The notes beneath the pieces are model-generated. The model was not told the DNA's origin, did not search any database, and saw nothing but the letters and a program-made list of their open reading frames with translations. A DNA stretch of 64,000 nucleotides from Bostrychus sinensis (lineage: Eukaryota; Chordata; Actinopteri; Gobiiformes; Eleotridae), in the NCBI GenBank assembly GCA_020698575.1, contig CM036247.1, positions 8,391,756-8,455,755 on the forward strand, written 5' to 3'. The position numbers and the translations under genes were made by a program. Positions 22,106-36,024 of this stretch are shown piece by piece. The stretch's first letter is position 1; every line of letters starts with the position of its first letter.

Positions 22106-22513
22106 CATCATCTTTTTATCTCGTCCTGTTCCTTGAAAGAGAGCGGCGCATTGTGGGTGATTCTTGAAGGCAGTTTAATATTTATAAGTCACGGTCAGAG
22201 TGGCGGAAGTCTCTGTCAACAAATTCTCAGTGGAAACAGAGGAAGGAGAGGAATCAGCAGGAAATGCTCGGGATGTGATAGTGATGCGTGTTTATCTGTA
22301 TCTGTGCTGACATCAGTCGCCGGGACAGGGATAACAAGACCTCCGAATGACTCCGGAGGGTAACGATATATTTCTTTTGCTGCAGACTCAGACTTTACAC
22401 ACCAAGTACCAGCACAGAAAAGGGCATCACTGAATAAGCAAACCAATTCTGCAACAGGGAATGAACCAGAACTGAACCAAAACAGAAACAACAGGACCAA
22501 GCCTGGGACGTGT

Positions 22514-23765
22514 CTAGCCCGGCCAGCCCCTCCCACTTTCTCTTCGAAAGCAGGAGAGTCTGGTTCCTCAGCAAAAGCCAGGCATTGATTTGGACCCGGT
22601 CTATCACGTTTTACAAAAGCTTTTAGATAATGTCCTATCAAAAGTTTTATAACTGCTCTGACCTGATTAACGGCGTTTACTGTTTTCCTTCATCACCTGT
22701 TGATTCTGCTGAAGTCCGCGTTCTTCGGTCCTCTGTGGGATTTTTTTCTCTTTGTCTTGTTGCCGTTTTGACGACAGTAAAGTCCCGTTGACATCTGATG
22801 AGAGTGACCACCTGTCCCACTTTTAGCTGTACTGCACAGCCATTTAGGCATCTGTCCCCCTGTCCCACCAATTAATGTCCCACTTTTTCACTGGTGCTCA
22901 GTAGATCTTATAAAAAAGTGTAAAAAAACAACAAGGTCAGATCAATACTTCTTGTGTAAAATATAGAATAAATATTAGACCAGGGGATTTAATTTTAGAT
23001 TTTAGATTAGATCAGTTCCACCTTTTTATTTCATGGATGAAAGCAGCACAGTAAATGTTTTATAAACTGTAGCAAGTATCTTTATCTAAATGAGGTTTAG
23101 ACTCAGTAAGTTAGCATATAATCAAACAGGATTTCTGCAGGCTCCGATAAGGTTAATTTAAAACGTTTTTAAGACCTTTGTTCAAGAAAAATAAGACCTA
23201 TTTCATAAGCACGCATGAGCATTCGAGTGGACATTTTAGGTATTTGCATCTAATGTATGTGACGTATTTGAGACCTGTTTAAAGGTATTTAAGACCAAAT
23301 GGTCTGCATCTCTGCAAATTTAAAACTTTTAAGGCCTTAAATTCAGACTTCACAATTTAGGACTTTTAAAGAAACCCTGATCAAAGCTTTTATTTCTTGT
23401 GTCTGTCCCTCCTTGTCCCACACACTCACATGACTTTTGCCCACTTTTTGCACTTTTTGAGGTAGTCGCCCTGTATTCGCCGTAAAAACCACGTTCACAC
23501 AAACTGACTTTCTCCAAAAGTCTTTGTACAACTGGCTTCTGCTGCTGTCCCAGTTCAGAAATAAGTACAGAGCTGCTCATAATACGGCATATTCTTTTAT
23601 GGCAAAACTGGTAACAATTCTTCATAAGTGACCTGTTTAGAGTAAGAGGCCCTTCGTTTCTCTGATTGGTTTCTCCGCCTGTGATTTTTCTGCCCATAGA
23701 AATTAAACTCAAGTGAAGGGATACCAGACTAACTTCTTTGTATAGAAAAGGAAAAGAGCCAGGCA
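22514..23765 (+). mobile_element. TAGCCTGG-ended MITE, copy 3, split by an insertion
   Basis: The left half (22514-22812) has CTCTGACCTGATTAACGGCG and GATTCTGCTGAAGTCC. The right half (about 23488-23765) has TTGTACAACTGGCTTCTGCT, CTCTGATTGGTTTCTCC and CAGACTAACTTCTTTGTATA. About 675 bases between them are foreign to the other copies and include a hAT-like MITE copy at 23127-23385. Confidence 0.65.
23127..23385 (+). mobile_element. hAT-like MITE (CAGGGTTTC type), copy 2
   Basis: CAGGATTTCTGCAGG at the left, AAGACCTATTTCATAAGCAC and TTTTAAGGCCTTAAATTCAG inside, AAAGAAACCCTG at the right. It is nested in the insertion that splits the MITE at 22514-23765. Confidence 0.65.
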
Positions 23766-23789
23766 AGGACTCATCCAGCAATATCTCGA

Positions 23790-24105
23790 CTAAGCCAGGA
23801 CTAAAACTAGGAATAATCCTAGACAAAAACTAGAACTAAGCCAGGACAAATCCAGGAATAAAGCTTGACTAAACCCAGACTAAAACTAGCATTGAACCAT
23901 TTTTAAACCAGAACTGAATATAGACTAAAGCAAGACTAAAACCAGGACAGAACCACTACTAAACCAGCCATGAACACAGATGAAACCCATGCGAAATAAC
24001 AAATCCAAGACTAAAACAGGACAAATCCAAGACCAAGCAATGGTCTAAACCCCAAAAAGAATAAAACTGACTATATCAGGACTTGAGACTCCAGTTTGAG
24101 AAAGA
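23790..24105 (-). repeat. Inverse TTTAGTCCTGG-type array (hAT-like relative)
   Basis: GACTAAAACTAGGA, AACTAAGCCAGGACAAA and AACCAGGACAGAACC are inverse forms of the TTTAGTCCTGG words of the hAT-like family. It ends GAGACTCCAGTTTGAGAAAG, related to the inverse of the family terminus. Confidence 0.5.
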
Positions 24106-25800
24106 GTAACAATATTTTTCTTTTGCTGGAGTTTGTCAACCGCAGGAAATCATACCCTACCTCTGAGACATCTGGGCCTCTGTTGTTGAGTTTGGGGCTT
24201 GGTGGTTGCTGGTGCTTATACGTTTCTAACAATTGAACAAGGAATTGGCAAAGCAGAAACAAACAAAACTTGTATAAAGTCTGGGCACTTGAGTCCTACG
24301 CACATTCTGGTACAGGAGTTTTTATAAACTGTTTATATGCAGTGGTTTAAAAGGGAAGTTTGCATGCTAAGACGAACTTTATCTTTGGACACTGAGGGAA
24401 AGCAGACAATACACCCAGGAGCTCAATTTGTATTTACATCCACTGCACTTTTTTGTTTAGGTTAAAAAGTGTGACACCTTAGAGTTTATTTGTTGGACAT
24501 GGGGCAGGAAGCTCGAAAGTGGAAGCATTAAACAGAAACATCACCCAAGTCTCACACAAACCTGGAAGTCTGTACACAAACCAGGAGCTATCACAATAAC
24601 ACAGCACAGATCTGGAGTCTGCTTTTAATTCTTTAAAATAAAAAATAAAAATACTGTGAATAAGCTATGAATTTTGAAATAAAACAACAGCTCCTTCACA
24701 TTATTCCTGATTATTCTAGGTCTGGATAGATAAAGGATGTATTGACCAATCAGAGAGCTCCTGTCCTATGAAAGCGTGTGATTGGTTGAACTGTTCCTTC
24801 CCTCGCTCTAAAACAAAAACCTTTATAACACAGCCCACAGGTGACCTCAAAGTCTCATTTTTTTCTCAGATGACTTCTGTTATGCTGCACAAATAACTAA
24901 ATACTCATCTTTATCAAAATACAAGGAAAAAAAACAGGCAGTGCAGCTTTAACACCGTCCTTTTTGAACATTTTTAAAGCTTTGTGACAGTGATGGGCCT
25001 CAGAAAAGAAGATGAATATTCAGTGTTGTTCATGCTCATGTTATCAAATAATTTGTGATGATTAGACCCAGGACAGACAGATGTCAGCAGCACTTGGAAA
25101 AAATCTATCACAGAGCTTACTCACATCTGCTGCACACACATTTTTCTCACCGGTAACTTTCACGTTTGTTTGTTTGTTTGTGTTTTGCTTGTTGGTGCAC
25201 CCTTTTCATTTTTGGTCACACTCTGGAGCCCTAGTACTACTACGACTACTATTACTACACCAAATCTGTAGTATATGTGAGGCGGCCACTACCCACACCT
25301 GCCACTGAGGTAAAAAACAAACCTTTACTCATAAAGATACTTAAGAATTACTTGAATAAAACAAATTTTTCTCCCTCAAGTGAGAGTTAAAATATGTTTA
25401 ATACAACCATAACTCTTTACATTAGGCAAAAGCATCTAGTTACCAGAGGAGGGCATAAATCCACATATTTTAGAGTATTGTTACTTCAAAATAAGGTTTG
25501 TTGCATTAAAACTACTCACAGAAGCGCTTAAGTAGGCTAAATACAACTCCCCGCCTCTGCCTGACCTTTCTAGGAACAACAAACTCGTTCCTCTTCAGAG
25601 AAAGAGTCTGGGGAACACCGATAGTGAACCTGTGAAGTTGGACCATTTAACCCTGGCCTATATAATCTCGGAATCCAGACTCAAAAGTCAAAGTCCACTG
25701 TGCATGTTTTTCTGAACTTTAGACACAATTAGCCATACGTGCGCTGCTTATATAAGTCTAAATAATCAGTACATCCTCAGAACTTGTTGTACTGTTTTAA
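24106..25800. other. Intergenic DNA, no gene seen
   Basis: Between zup1 and the sulfotransferase. A pair of GATTGG/CCAAT words near 24745-24795 could be promoter debris. Nothing else is supported. Confidence 0.4.
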
Positions 25801-26013
25801 ACTCCCACCTGATCTCTCTCTAAAAGCCCGGCTCACGGTGTTCCTCCCACGCGCTCCAGGGACGCCAATCACTTTTTTACGCACGCTGATTTTTTTTTTT
25901 TTTTTTTCCTTTCGTCCTCTCTGAGTGCGGATTAACTGTGTCACGGCGACTTTTTCTTTTCACTGCAGAAGAGGAGGAAGACAAAGTGGAGGAGGAGGAG
26001 GAGGGAGGGACAT

Positions 26014-26091
26014 CCACGTGGTATTTAAGGCAACAATCTGGGTTCATTTGAGGATTTACGGCGGAGAGCTAAAGAGGCGCAGCGTGAACAG
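26014..26091 (+). promoter_or_regulatory. Candidate promoter and noncoding first exon, possibly of the sulfotransferase gene
   Basis: A locally GC- and GA-rich stretch (about 25800-26091) contains a TATA-like GTATTTAAGG near 26020 and then a short GC-rich segment ending in a strong donor, AACAG|GTATGAG, at 26091/26092. The next + strand gene is the sulfotransferase, whose start codon is at 28970 with usable acceptors just upstream (TTTTTCTAG at 28749 and GTGCTTCAG at about 28954). The assignment as its 5' UTR exon is inference. A lncRNA or another upstream exon (there is a donor-like CTAG|GTATGT near 28556) is also possible. Confidence 0.4.
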
Positions 26092-26744
26092 GTATGAGCG
26101 TGTTTTTATTTATTTACATTTTAGCGTTTTATAGATTTTATCTGCAGTAAAGGGATTATTAATGTGCTTTATACTATGACACCGAGTATTATTTATTCAG
26201 CTGTGCATTTTCAAGAAAGACAGTAGCCTATATATGCGTGTTGTGATTAGCGTCTGGCAATTTTATTAATTAATCCACATGTTTTGCACGCGTTTTGTGC
26301 CATTTTCAGCGATTTTTAAAAAGATTATTACAATTTTTTATTTTTTTGACGCATCTATAACTTGACTCAAAGGTTTATTCTGGAGTGACCACATTTTTGT
26401 CCTAAAATTATATCATATCATATATATATTTTTTCCACTAATCCTGGTGCATTTGAACTCACCAAGTGACAATTTTCTGTCATGCCATTAAAATACATGC
26501 TAAGGCTTATGTTTTAAAGTTTAATAGCAATTTAATAATAAAAATAATGACACTGTAAATATATTTGTAAGTGTTTTTAAGTGTCCTATGCTTTTAGTTA
26601 AAATTAATAATTGGGACATGGTTTGTTAAAAAAAAAGGGACATATGACAAGAAGCCAAAAACTGGGACTGTCCCTTGTTTATTCCAGCTCATTACAAGTG
26701 TATGGATAAAATTGTATAAATGTAAAACAGCAAAACTTGACTGG

Positions 26745-27060
26745 AGTGGATCTCAAGCTGTGGTACAGATATCACCGGTGGTACGCAGGCTTCTCCAGGT
26801 GGTACTCAGGTCTCAAGTCCTGGTTTAGTTTCATTTGGGGACAGTTTTATTCCTGGTTTAGTCCTGTTCTTGTTGGGATTTCAGTGTCAAGTGTTGTTCT
26901 GCATGTTTAGTCCAGGTTTAGACCTAGTTTAGAGATGGAATAGTCCTTGTTTTGTTCTTATTTAGTGATGCTTTCCTTATTTTATCTCCTGGTTTAGACC
27001 TGGTTTAGTCCAGATGTAGACTTTAATCCTTTTAAGATGGTCCTTGGAAAGCCAGATATT
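26745..27060 (+). mobile_element. hAT-like MITE (TCTCAAGCTGTGG end)
   Basis: GGATCTCAAGCTGTGGTACA is a diverged terminus, followed by GGTGGTACTCAGG and repeated TTTAGTCCTG and TTTAGACCTGG words. Confidence 0.55.
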
Positions 27061-28750
27061 TTCTGAACTGTTAAAAGTAAAATATATTTTTTCTGCATAG
27101 ACCCTCTTCAAAAAATACCACGCAGTCCCTTGTTTGAGCTGCAGATCGTCTTTCTTTCTTTTACTTTTACGCTGAATTTTATCACAGGTGAAAAGTAACA
27201 AGACTCTGAGCACCAGCAGTAGTTTTTAAAGTTTTTAAATTCCTGGTCAGTGTTGCTCAAAGTCTGTGTCATTGCTCATGCTCTGCTTTTCCAAACAAGC
27301 AAGTCAACAATTCTTAAGCCCCTGTTGACAAAATACTGGACCCTCCTTTTTTAAAAACACTCTGCTGCATCTTGGTCCCAGATCTCACGATAGTTAGATT
27401 GAGCAATACTCAGAAGTCCTGTTATTGGCCTGTCCCAAAAGGAAAGGGGAGTAATTTGTAGATGGACCTCCGGAAATTGGAATAAGGTAAACAAAAACAA
27501 AAACAAAACATCAACCTCTGCCATGGATTTAGTGGGACAAACAAGTCAGTATTCAAACTTTGTTATTGCACAAGAAAATTCAAGGAAAATTTGCTTTCCA
27601 GATAAATAAAAAGCATAATTTAAGTCATGAACAAAGCAAAACAACTTCAAAATTGGAGGTTTTGATTACTTACCATTTAAAAGTAACCAGATACTTTCAC
27701 TTTTTCAGCAAATTTCTGAGTACATTTTCTTAAACAATTTAATAATCTCACAATATTAAGTGTTTATTAAGTAGTAAAGTATTTATAAACAACACATTCA
27801 TTATTTGCAAAGCATTAACACCACAATGAACATTTTAAACATTGTTATTTATGTTTAACTCTTCAAGGTAAATTGATGCAAACTTATAAACATCAGCAGT
27901 AATGTTTTATTTAATCCCAGCTCAGGAGGTCACAGGCCAATGTACTCTTTGTGTCAGTCCCAAGCCCAGATAAGGGGAGGAAGTGCCTAAAACCTATATA
28001 TCCAACTGAAGTGCAAAAGTCACTGCACAAGAGGAGGCACAGGATTTTTTTTTGTGGCGATCCTTAGGAGGGATAGGAAGCAGAACATTTTTTAAACACA
28101 TTGTTATTTACATATTTAATAATGCTTTTTTAAAATAGTTTTGGACACCTTTGCATTAGTAGTTTATAACTTAAAATAATAAATATGTATGGGAAATGTC
28201 TTCTTTTGGGGAGCTGTTACTTTGACTTTGCAGAGAACGCTTGGATTAGGTGTCTGTCGCCCCCTGCTGAAAACGATAAGGGATGGATAGAGCTTAAAAT
28301 GGCTAATTAGCACAGTTATTAGCAACATGATGCTAACATATAGATAAATGAGCTGACTGCTTCGTAGTGATGAGGGTTTAAGGCTGAAATGATCGCGGTG
28401 TGACGGTGTATGGGCTTTAGAAACGCGCAGGAGCACTTCCTGGTTTTATGTGTCTACGTAGAGCTGTGAGACCGAGCGTCTTCAGCTCTTGAGAAGGGCA
28501 GTGCCTCAGCATACAGGATTACCCTGACGTGTGAATGAAGCAAAATACTATTCTAGGTATGTTTTTTAGGAGAAAATAACATTATAACATGGTTAAAAGC
28601 ACAAAAAAAGTTGATTTAGCAGAAAAGTGAGGAATTTTTCTGAGTATATTTTAAAACACATTTTAGTTAATTTGCTCCAGTTGATCTCTAAATGAGTGAA
28701 GTAATGATTTGGTCTGTCAACTGTAACGCTAATATTCTGCTTTTTCTAGT
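27061..28750. other. Intergenic or 5' intronic DNA, no coding seen
   Basis: Upstream of the sulfotransferase start. A donor-like CTAG|GTATGT near 28556 and an acceptor-like TTTTTCTAG at 28749 may frame a 5' UTR exon. No conserved protein. Confidence 0.4.
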
Positions 28751-28969
28751 TGAACACTCGAGACAAAGTTGAGAACCAACGTTCAAAACAATCTGGGATT
28801 ATCTGAGGATCCGTGAATGCCACAAATGTTGAAATACTTCCACCTAAAAGAAGAAAAACTGCAGAAGCCGGACCAAAGTAAACAGAAACTCAGTGGAATT
28901 ACAATTACTCCTGATTTACACAAATGTCATTGTGCATGTCTTATCTGTGCTTCAGTTGTCACACAGACA

Positions 28970-29114
28970 ATGGCCGTCAGTCAGAGCCACGAGCTGATAG
29001 TCCACAAAGGCTTCAGGCTGATCAAAGGGACGCACCTCCCAGACGAAGTGGACCGGCTCTACCACGTGGACATCCAGGACTCGGACGTGTTTGTGGTCAC
29101 CTTCCCCAAATCAG
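28970..29114 (+). CDS. sulfotransferase exon 1 (coding)
   Basis: Encodes MAVSQSHELIVHKGF through DVFVVTFPKS, ending one base into the glycine codon of PKSG. The donor is TCAG|GTCTTT. The PAPS-binding loop is split by the intron here, as in other cytosolic SULT genes. Confidence 0.92.
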
Positions 29115-32100
29115 GTCTTTACATACTCTAAGGAAGAAAAAACAAAACAAAAAAGAGCAGCGTGTTGTCCTCTGTGTGCTGCTCTGTTTGGCTAGAGTCC
29201 GACTAGTGTCCCGGCTGGGTCTAAGTGTCCCGCCGAGAGAGCATTCGGGGTCAGGGCTGATTAGTATGGACAGCTTTCACACAATACGTCCCGCCTTGTG
29301 ATGTGTAACCAATGGATTTGAGCAGAGAGCAGGAAATCAGGAGATCAGGGAGACAAGCGTTTACTGTGGAGGTGAAACGAGGATAAGAGTTCACAGGAAA
29401 ACTTCACTTTTGAGGTTTAAGATCTTTCTTTTTATAACAATATCTCCAAAGCTTTATACCGGTGAATTAACCCTATGTTACTGTCCCATTGACGACACAG
29501 CTTTAGTTCTCCCAAGTCCTATTTTAAAGGGTAAAAAACTCAGTGTTAGATTAAAATACTATGACTAGGGCTGGGTACCGTTAAGCGATACCTTTGTGGT
29601 ATTGAAAAAAAGTTATAAAAATACCGGTATTGGAAAAAAAAAATGAATAAATTTGATACCAAGTTTAAATACTTATTGTTTCTTTGCATGAATAACACTT
29701 ACAAACTACTGGTTTTAACTTACAGCTGAAAATTTTGATGCAAAAATTGGTCTTTTATTCAATATTATTGTGTTTTATGATTGTAGAAAATGAATTCGCA
29801 CATTGTAGATATCAGAAAAAGTATTGCTCAGGCATCAGTATCAAAAACCAAGTGTTGTTTAAGAACTGGTATTGAAAAAAATCTAACTATTTGATTTAAC
29901 CTTTTAGTGTAGCAGCTTAGTAAAAAAAAATCATTGAGTTGATGATACAAGCGTGAAATTATGCTGAAATATTTATTATGCACTAGATTTTTGGAAAAAC
30001 TCCAGAAGCAGATGAACGAGAATTCTTCATCTCTGATTGTTTTCTGCTGTAGCAAGTGATCTGTTTTAGGCACAGACGTCAGCTCAATCTGAAGCTAATG
30101 AACAAATGAAGTTTTTTATTTACATGTGAGGAAGTCATCTCAATCTCTCAGTGACAGTTTGTGGAAGAAAAATGTCAGCAGAATGATGATTTTGGGTCTT
30201 TTTCCAGATAAAATGTTTAATATTTCAAAACAGAATAACATTAGGCCCAATAATGTTATGTAATTATTGTCCTACTACATTTATGAGTTGGTTTTAAGTA
30301 CAAAATATTTTGAGTTTTGGTTTAAAATCATGTGTTTTTGTTGTACCCTCATTGTAAACACACAGTACTTAAATGATGATGATTTAATTTCATCTGTAAT
30401 CAGCAACACACACGTCTGTAGTACTCAAGTAAAGAAATGGAGGACTACTTTCACCACTGCTTGTCCCAAAAAAAGAGTTTTTTAGGGTCCTGGCCTGTTA
30501 CTTTATAGGTATTATGTTGGAAAATGGCCGCCATGTTGGAGTTTCAAGTGGCTGGCACTTTTTTTCTGAAAATCTAAATGTATAATGAATATTTTAGCCA
30601 AATGTCACGCTTGTATCATCAACTGAGCTGGTAGAAAATCTAACTAAGCCGCTACACTTTATTCAAATGTCTCATAGTGAAAGTGTGAGAGTAAAAGGTT
30701 GTCGTCAGTGTCAAGAGTGCTGCAAAAAACAAAACAAAAAACAAACTGTGACTGTCCAGTGTCAGTCCTGCAACTGGGGAGCGCTGCGTGGGTACGCACT
30801 TGTCAAAAATATACAGTTGGGACTGGTGCTTTTTGGAAAAAAGAGGGGGTTACTTCTTAACTGGAGAATAAAATGGGCTCTGCTGGATAAAATATTTCTG
30901 AGCATTATCCACGTTTTCACAGACGATAGAATCCAAGGCACTCTGTCTCTTGTATAATTAAAAAGCCTTATTGTAGCATGGCTTTTTAAGATAAAAACAT
31001 ACACACCAACGCGTTTCGGCTCAACATGGCCTTCCTCAGGGTGCAAGGACCAACACAGGTAACAGGTGAGTACTTCCTTATATATTATATATTAATCCTT
31101 TACAGTAAATTACAGTAGTTGCGACAGCTTATGCACTGACAAAAAACACATCATTCACAGACACACACACACACATATACATAAATATATAAGAAAGTGC
31201 AAAATATGGACCAAGTCATGTATTATAAGCATTAAACATCCTGATTGAAGCTGGAACAAAACTCCTCCTGAATCGCTCAGACTTGCACTTCAGTACAATC
31301 AGTCTGTGGCTAAAATTGCTACTGTTAATTACCTCCAACACATGGAGTGGATGTGAGGTGTTGTCCATAATAGATCTCAGTTGGACTTCAATATAGACAG
31401 TAAGATAGTAATAGCGTATATTTACAAACAAATTAGTAAACAAATAGGGAGGACAGATTAAAACAGAAAAATCTAATTAATCAACAGTAGTAGTTGTTGT
31501 AGTTGTTGTTGTACCTTTAATAGTATGCCGGCTTCTAACAGTACATTTACTTGAGTACAGTGTGTACTTCTACCTCTAGTACTTGTGTTTTAATGGTTCA
31601 CCTACTGTAGACCGTGAGAAATAGATGTTTCCTCAGTCTCTGTGTTGGTGTTTCAGGTTGTACTGTGTTTGAGAGGAACCAGGTCAGGACTTTTTAGAGA
31701 CACTGACACAGAAACCTCGTAAATTCCTGCCGCTGCGTGTCCTGCCTGTGTTTACGATGGGTTTTTATTCCATCTTCCTCCCACCCTCCCAAAAAATGTG
31801 CCTGTGGTGAGTTGTTGAGACTAAATTGCCCCCCAGTGAATGAATGAATGACAGAGTAACGACTAACTGGGTATAGTTTAGGGCAGAGGTTCTCACACTG
31901 TGGTACAGGTCCCGCTGGTGGTACACAGACTCTTCTTCTTCAGTCCTGGTTTAGTTTGATCCTGTATGAAGTGTAGACCTCTGTTTTGTCCTGGATGAGA
32001 CAAAGTTCAGTCCCAGTATGGTCCAGGTTTAACCCTAAAGCCCCAATTTTAAAAAGTGACGTTGTTACTGTTCAGTTGATAAAAGCGCCCCGTCACAAAA

Positions 32101-35100
32101 CATTATAAAAAATGTATACATTCAATATTTTTTTCTAATTTTTTTTTGCATAAACCTTTTAATCAACTTCTGCCCTGACTATAAATACCAAATATTTGAT
32201 TATTTTCAGAATGTTAACCCTTTTTATGCCAGTGTATGTAATAGCATCTCCATTTTTTAGTAAAAAACAGACACAAAAATTAAATATTTTGAATACACTT
32301 AAAGCAAAATAGATTTTTCTAGGGTGGATTTTTACAGCCTTGGGTCTGTCAAAGATCACCAACATTTATTTTTAGGGATATTTTTTTCCTGAGCATTGTA
32401 GAATCTTAAAAACAACTCCCAAAAAAACTGGTTGTAACTTTACTTCCTACAAAAAAATAAAATAAAAAAAAAATAAAAAAAATCCCAAATCTTTACACTC
32501 TATGGTTAAATCTGGCATATTTACATTATTAATTTTAATGTGGTCATGTTAATTAATATGCATTGTCCCATTTCAAAAATAAATAAATAAAATAAATTAA
32601 AATAAATCAGTGTTGCTGGTGATCTTTGACAGACCCAAGGCTGTAATAACTCCCCTAGAAAAATCCACTTTTTTTTGAGAATATTTAAAATATTTAATTT
32701 TTTGTGTCTGTTTTGTTACAAAAAAACCTGAGATGCTATTACATAAACTTATATAAAAAGAGTTAAAATTCTGAAACTAAATATTTGGTATTTATGGTCA
32801 GGGCAGAAGTTGATTAAAAATGAATGCAAAAAAGTAGAAAAAATATAAATGTATAAATTTTTATGATATTTTGTTGACAAGGACACTTTTGTCACTGAAC
32901 AGGAGCAATGTAACACATTTAGTTAGAGAGTGTAAAAATGAAGTAATATTAGATTTGTGTTTAGAAAATGAAAATTAGTGATAAAATACACACCTGAGCC
33001 AAATTTCATAGAAAAGGTTATTTAAAAATAAAATAAAATAAAAAATTGAAAAAGACACTTTTGTCCTCATTAGACCTAGTTTTGGCACTGTTTAGTAACT
33101 CATTTTTGAGGTTAATCCCTATTTTACTCCTGAGTTAGTCCTGACTTAGGCCCAGTTAAAAATTAAAGCGCTTGGAAAGACAAATATTTTCTTCGGTTGC
33201 CCTCTGAGTGAAACGTGTGAGAACCACTGCTTTAGGATGTACCCCACCAACAGCTGATTGTAGTTGGGACAGGCTCCAGCCCAGCACCAGGACCCCTAAC
33301 AGGAACAAGCTTAGAAGAAGATTTTGCATGGTTCTTTATTTATTTATTTATTTATTTATTTTTTGTCTGTGTTGCGTTCAGGGACCATCTGGATGCAGCA
33401 GATCCTGTTGTTGCTGGAGTCCAAAGGCGACGTGGACTCCATCCGTAAAGAGGACAACTTCTCCAACGGGGACCTGGTGCCGTGGATCGAGGTGTACGGA
33501 CAAATCGACGAGTTCATCAAAGCGCCGTCGCCCAGATTCAGAGTGTCCCACCTGCCGTACCACCTCATGCCCAAAGCGCTGAGGCAGAAGAAAGGCAAGG
33601 TCAGCGAATTCACATCACAAAAATCTACTTTTATTTGATTTTGGAATGTTTAGTTATAGTTATTAGCTTGTTATTTGTCTGAAAACATGCTAATAACTCT
33701 ACTAAGATACTGTTTTTGTCAAGTAATTCAAAAAGTCAGTCAAAGAAATCCTCAGGAAAGGTCAAAAATAGGCCAAGGACGAAATGGAAACTGTCTGCAT
33801 CCAAGCATTTTTTAAAGGATTCTGTACAAAATACTTGCAAGATAGGGCCAAGGATGCTAACTCCAGCCACAAGGAAACAATTAGCTTTTTGCATTTGGCA
33901 CCATTATGATATTTAAGGCGTTTGTAGCTTGTTTGATAAAGCATATACCCCTGAACTTGGGTTGAGTCCAGGTCTTGGCCATTGCAAGACAGGTCTAATT
34001 CCCTCTTTAAGTGCTTTTAGTTGATTGTCTGATTTGCTCTCTCTGATCCTTCTGTTGAAGTTGTGAGTAGTTTCAAGTATTATTTGGGAACATACATTGA
34101 TAACAAGCTAATAATGTGGAGGAGATTTATAAAAAAAGGCCAGACACAGATTGTTTATGATCAGAAAACTTTGAGGCTTTGATTGAAAGTGTTTTAATCT
34201 TCAATATCACTGTCTGGTTTGTTTTTTTTTTTGACTGTTTTTTTGACAGGATTGTCAAAAATGCAGCGAAGATCATTGGCCAAAAACAACTGGACCTACT
34301 TTATCAGACTGCTATGTTCAGGAAGGCTAAATCTATTTCCAGTGACACTGAACATCCTTTGTTTAGTGAATTTAGTTTAATTCCTTCTGGACGACGCTAC
34401 AGAATTCCTTTAGCAACTAAGAAAATCTATAAAGGGTCATTTGTCCCTAATGCAGTTGGTCTACACTTTTCAAATGCTTAAATTATGGTGTTTTTCTGCA
34501 CAGATTGTCTTTGGTATTTGTATACTGCAACCATGTCTTGTATTTATTGTATTGTATTTGTTGCACTGTGTGGGGCTGCACAATATATCGCAAAATTATC
34601 ATTATCGCAATATCAGCAAACACAATATCCTGTATCGCAAGAATCTAAATATATCGCAATAACGCTGTGGTCTTCCATCTGACAGAGATTTACACTGAAG
34701 AATCATTTTCCTACCAGAGCCCTAAAAGAACATGTGTTGTGACTAAATAAAAATGTTTAAAAAGTCCATTTTAGTGGTAATTTAATTAATTTAGTCACAG
34801 CTTAGCCTTGTTTTATTCCTGGTTTAGTCTGTGTTAAGTTTTGATTTTGTCGCTGTTTTGACTTGTAAATACAGGAACTTACATTTTTTGTGAAATGTAG
34901 TGAATTTAATGTTCTATGTTCGAAAAGTAGGCTCTATTTTCAAATATCACAATAATATCGTATCGCAATTTTCAACATAGTTATTGAATATTGCATGTTT
35001 TCTCCATATCGTGCAGCCCTGGTACTGTGTGACTGATACAACATCTACCAACATTTTTTACCAACATTTTTTGTCTTGCGTACCCCCTGCGCTTTTTTGT

Positions 35101-35967
35101 CCTACCATACATTCCCCATGATGTATAATAAGACCTGGACAGGACAGCGCCCCCTCTCCTCTGATGCCAGTTCAATCAGTGGCCGCTCCATGGAACTGCA
35201 ACAAAAAAATCCCCTGCGGCCCAGAAAGCATTTTTCTATAGAGTGCAAAGTAAAAAGAAGCTGGTGTTTGGCTTCAGGACACCTGCAGCTTCCTAAATGA
35301 TTGGATTTTGTAGCGTTTATTTTCTATTTTCACACTGTGGACTTTTTCCCCATTAAAAATCTTTAATTTGGCTAAAACATAACTTAAACATAACAAAACA
35401 TAGCCATTGAAAACAACAGCGGTCACAATACTTCCATGGTGCCTCCTCCACTCATACAGTCTGATGATTCTTAAAAAAGTCATTTTTTAAGTCAAATTCA
35501 TGGTAAAAATGAAATAAATAATAATCTCCTTGCCTTCAAAATAAAAATATACAATGAAAATATAGCAATATCAGTTATTACATTTGCTTAATTTTATTGT
35601 TTAGTAAATATTCAAAATAAAAAAATGCTTAAAACATTAAAAATAAGTAATACATTCATATTACATCAACAATATGAAGAGCTTTGAAGAGCCTAAAAAA
35701 TATCCAATTAATATTCTTTAGCAGTTTGAACTCCTTCTCATCAGTCAAGTTCAATGAAAAGATTGCAAATATTTTCTTATGATCTTCCAAATAAATGATA
35801 AAAAATGAATGAATGAATGAATGAATCTGTGTGTCTCAGGTGATCTACGTGGTCAGAAACCCCAAAGACGTCCTGGTGTCGTTCTTCTACTTCCACAAAC
35901 TGGCCACGATGCTGGAGACGCCCAAGAGTTTTGAAGAGTTTTTTGAGAAGTTTATGAAAGGAGAAGG

Positions 35968-36024
<57 letters not shown>

